Source: Deltaproteobacteria bacterium
Lineage (GTDB): Bacteria; Desulfobacterota; Anaeroferrophillalia; Anaeroferrophillales; Tharpellaceae
Direction of reading: 5' to 3'
Length of the DNA stretch: 5,272 bases
NCBI GenBank assembly: GCA_030595135.1
Contig: JAUVDU010000152.1
Span: forward strand, 1-5,272
The notes beneath the pieces were generated by a model that saw only the letters and a program-made list of their open reading frames with translations, searched no databases and had not been told where the DNA came from. The translations under genes were made by a program, and so were the position numbers. Positions 4,320 through 5,272 of this stretch are shown here, piece by piece. The number at the start of each line of letters is the position of its first letter. Position 1 is the first letter of the stretch.

Positions 4320-5272
4320 CTACTCTTCGTCAAAATCATCTCCGCCGGCACCGGCGACTTCGAGTTTTTTTATCTGGTAGCGCAGGGTGCCTCGATCCAT
4401 ATTGAGAAGGCGGGCGGTTTTGGCCTTGTTGCCGCCGGCGACCTTCATCGCCTCTTCGATCAGGTAGCTGGAAAATGATTTAACCAGTTCATTAAAATCG
4501 ACGCCCTGGCGAAAATCGTATTCGCGCGGCAGGGATAGATTGAACTGGTTTTTGTCGCGACTGGCGGAAAGCACTTCTAAGGGCAGATGCTCTTCCGTGA
4601 CAATCTCGGTATCTTCAAGGATCATAATCCTCTCAACCATGTTTTTGAGCTCCCGAACGTTACCTCGCCACTGGTATTTCTGAAGTAACTCAAGGGCTCC
4701 GGGAGATATTTCGCTGACATTTTTTTTGAGCTTGCGATTAAAGTGTTCAAAAAAGTATTTGAGCAACAACTCGATATCCTGACGCCGTTCGCGCAAAGGG
4801 GGTACGACAATATTGATAACTTTGAGACGATAGTAGAGATCTTCGCGAAATTTGCCCTCTTCGATCAGTTTCTCCAGTGCCTGATTGGTCGCCGAGACAA
4901 AACGGGCATCGATCTCGATATCATCAACACTGCCCAGGCGCCTGAACTTATTCTCTTCCAGAACCCTTAAAAGTTTGGCCTGTAGAGGGGCTTCCATATC
5001 CCCGATCTCATCAAGAAAGACAGTACCGCCATCACCTTTTTCCAAAAGCCCGAGTTTACGACTTTTAGCATCGGTAAAAGCGCCGCGTTCATAGCCGAAA
5101 AGTTCACTCTCCAGAAGATTTCCGGGGATTGAAGCACAATTGATACTAACAAAAGGTTTGTCCGCCCGTTCACTCATATAGTGAATTGCCTGGGCAACCA
5201 ACTCCTTACCGGTACCGCTCTCCCCTCTGATCAGAACCGAAACATCACGATTACGAGCAACCTTGCGCACCA
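4320..5272 (-). CDS. Sigma-54-dependent Fis-type transcriptional regulator, N-terminus outside window
   Basis: The frame is open through the right edge; the GTG near 5270 is an internal codon. About 317 residues of the AAA+ and DNA-binding parts are visible (numbered from that GTG). In order they are Walker A GESGTGKE (16-23), the L1 loop GAFTDA (63-68), Walker B GGTVFLDE (81-88), sensor I SATNQ (126-130), the arginine region FREDLYYRL (141-149), sensor II GNVREL (203-208) and a C-terminal Fis-like helix-turn-helix (about 279-303, [21 protein letters not shown]). An acidic tail GGDDFDEE ends the protein. Such activators hydrolyse ATP to open sigma-54 promoters; the missing N-terminal domain, probably a response-regulator receiver or other sensor, decides the signal. 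L1 has Asp in place of the last Gly of GAFTGA, a natural variant in this family. Specific target genes cannot be told from the window. Confidence 0.93.
   Translation of the reverse strand, partial: VRKVARNRDVSVLIRGESGTGKELVAQAIHYMSERADKPFVSINCASIPGNLLESELFGYERGAFTDAKSRKLGLLEKGDGGTVFLDEIGDMEAPLQAKLLRVLEENKFRRLGSVDDIEIDARFVSATNQALEKLIEEGKFREDLYYRLKVINIVVPPLRERRQDIELLLKYFFEHFNRKLKKNVSEISPGALELLQKYQWRGNVRELKNMVERIMILEDTEIVTEEHLPLEVLSASRDKNQFNLSLPREYDFRQGVDFNELVKSFSSYLIEEAMKVAGGNKAKTARLLNMDRGTLRYQIKKLEVAGAGGDDFDEE

Noticed and set aside
4174..4380. Plus-strand frame across the tRNA
   Set aside because: It runs antisense through the tRNA-Pro gene and into the 3' end of the sigma-54 regulator, with no ribosome site.

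Overview
The window reads as chromosomal DNA of a free-living, probably anaerobic delta-proteobacterium (Desulfobacterota, perhaps Desulfuromonadales/Geobacter-like). This is inferred from three things seen here: a GEMM-I (cyclic dinucleotide) riboswitch of the type common upstream of exported proteins in that group, a sigma-54 activator with a Fis-type C-terminus, and the codon and GC style. No taxonomic marker gene is present, so the assignment is tentative.

Layout. (i) 1-1866, plus strand: the C-terminal part of an FAD/NAD(P) disulphide oxidoreductase of the mercuric reductase/dihydrolipoamide dehydrogenase superfamily, followed 3 bp later by a DUF1499 lipoprotein; the two look co-transcribed. 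(ii) 1875-3527, minus strand: a complete regulatory unit. It has a consensus sigma-70 promoter (3500-3527), a GEMM-I riboswitch (3405-3496), a riboswitch-linked terminator (3359-3418), a long leader, a small exported protein of unknown function (2816-3214) and an intrinsic terminator (2748-2780). A MaoC/MFE-2-type enoyl-CoA hydratase 2 (1875-2711) follows beyond that terminator. (iii) 3528-4155: a gene-poor stretch holding a 64-codon remnant of a type I restriction R subunit (hsdR), an orphan plus-strand terminator and a TGTCCC-rich inverted repeat. (iv) 4156-5272, minus strand: tRNA-Pro(UGG) with its own strong terminator, and upstream of it the AAA+ and DNA-binding part of a sigma-54-dependent regulator cut by the window edge.

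How it fits together. The most informative part is region ii. A cyclic-dinucleotide aptamer begins almost at the predicted transcription start, and its 3' strand is shared with a terminator stem. Ligand binding would therefore be expected to prevent termination and switch on the exported 132-residue protein. The hsdR remnant lies next to the 3' end of a tRNA gene, which is what one expects at an old integration site, but no attachment-site repeat is visible. The remaining genes are housekeeping or metabolic types with no obvious functional link to each other.
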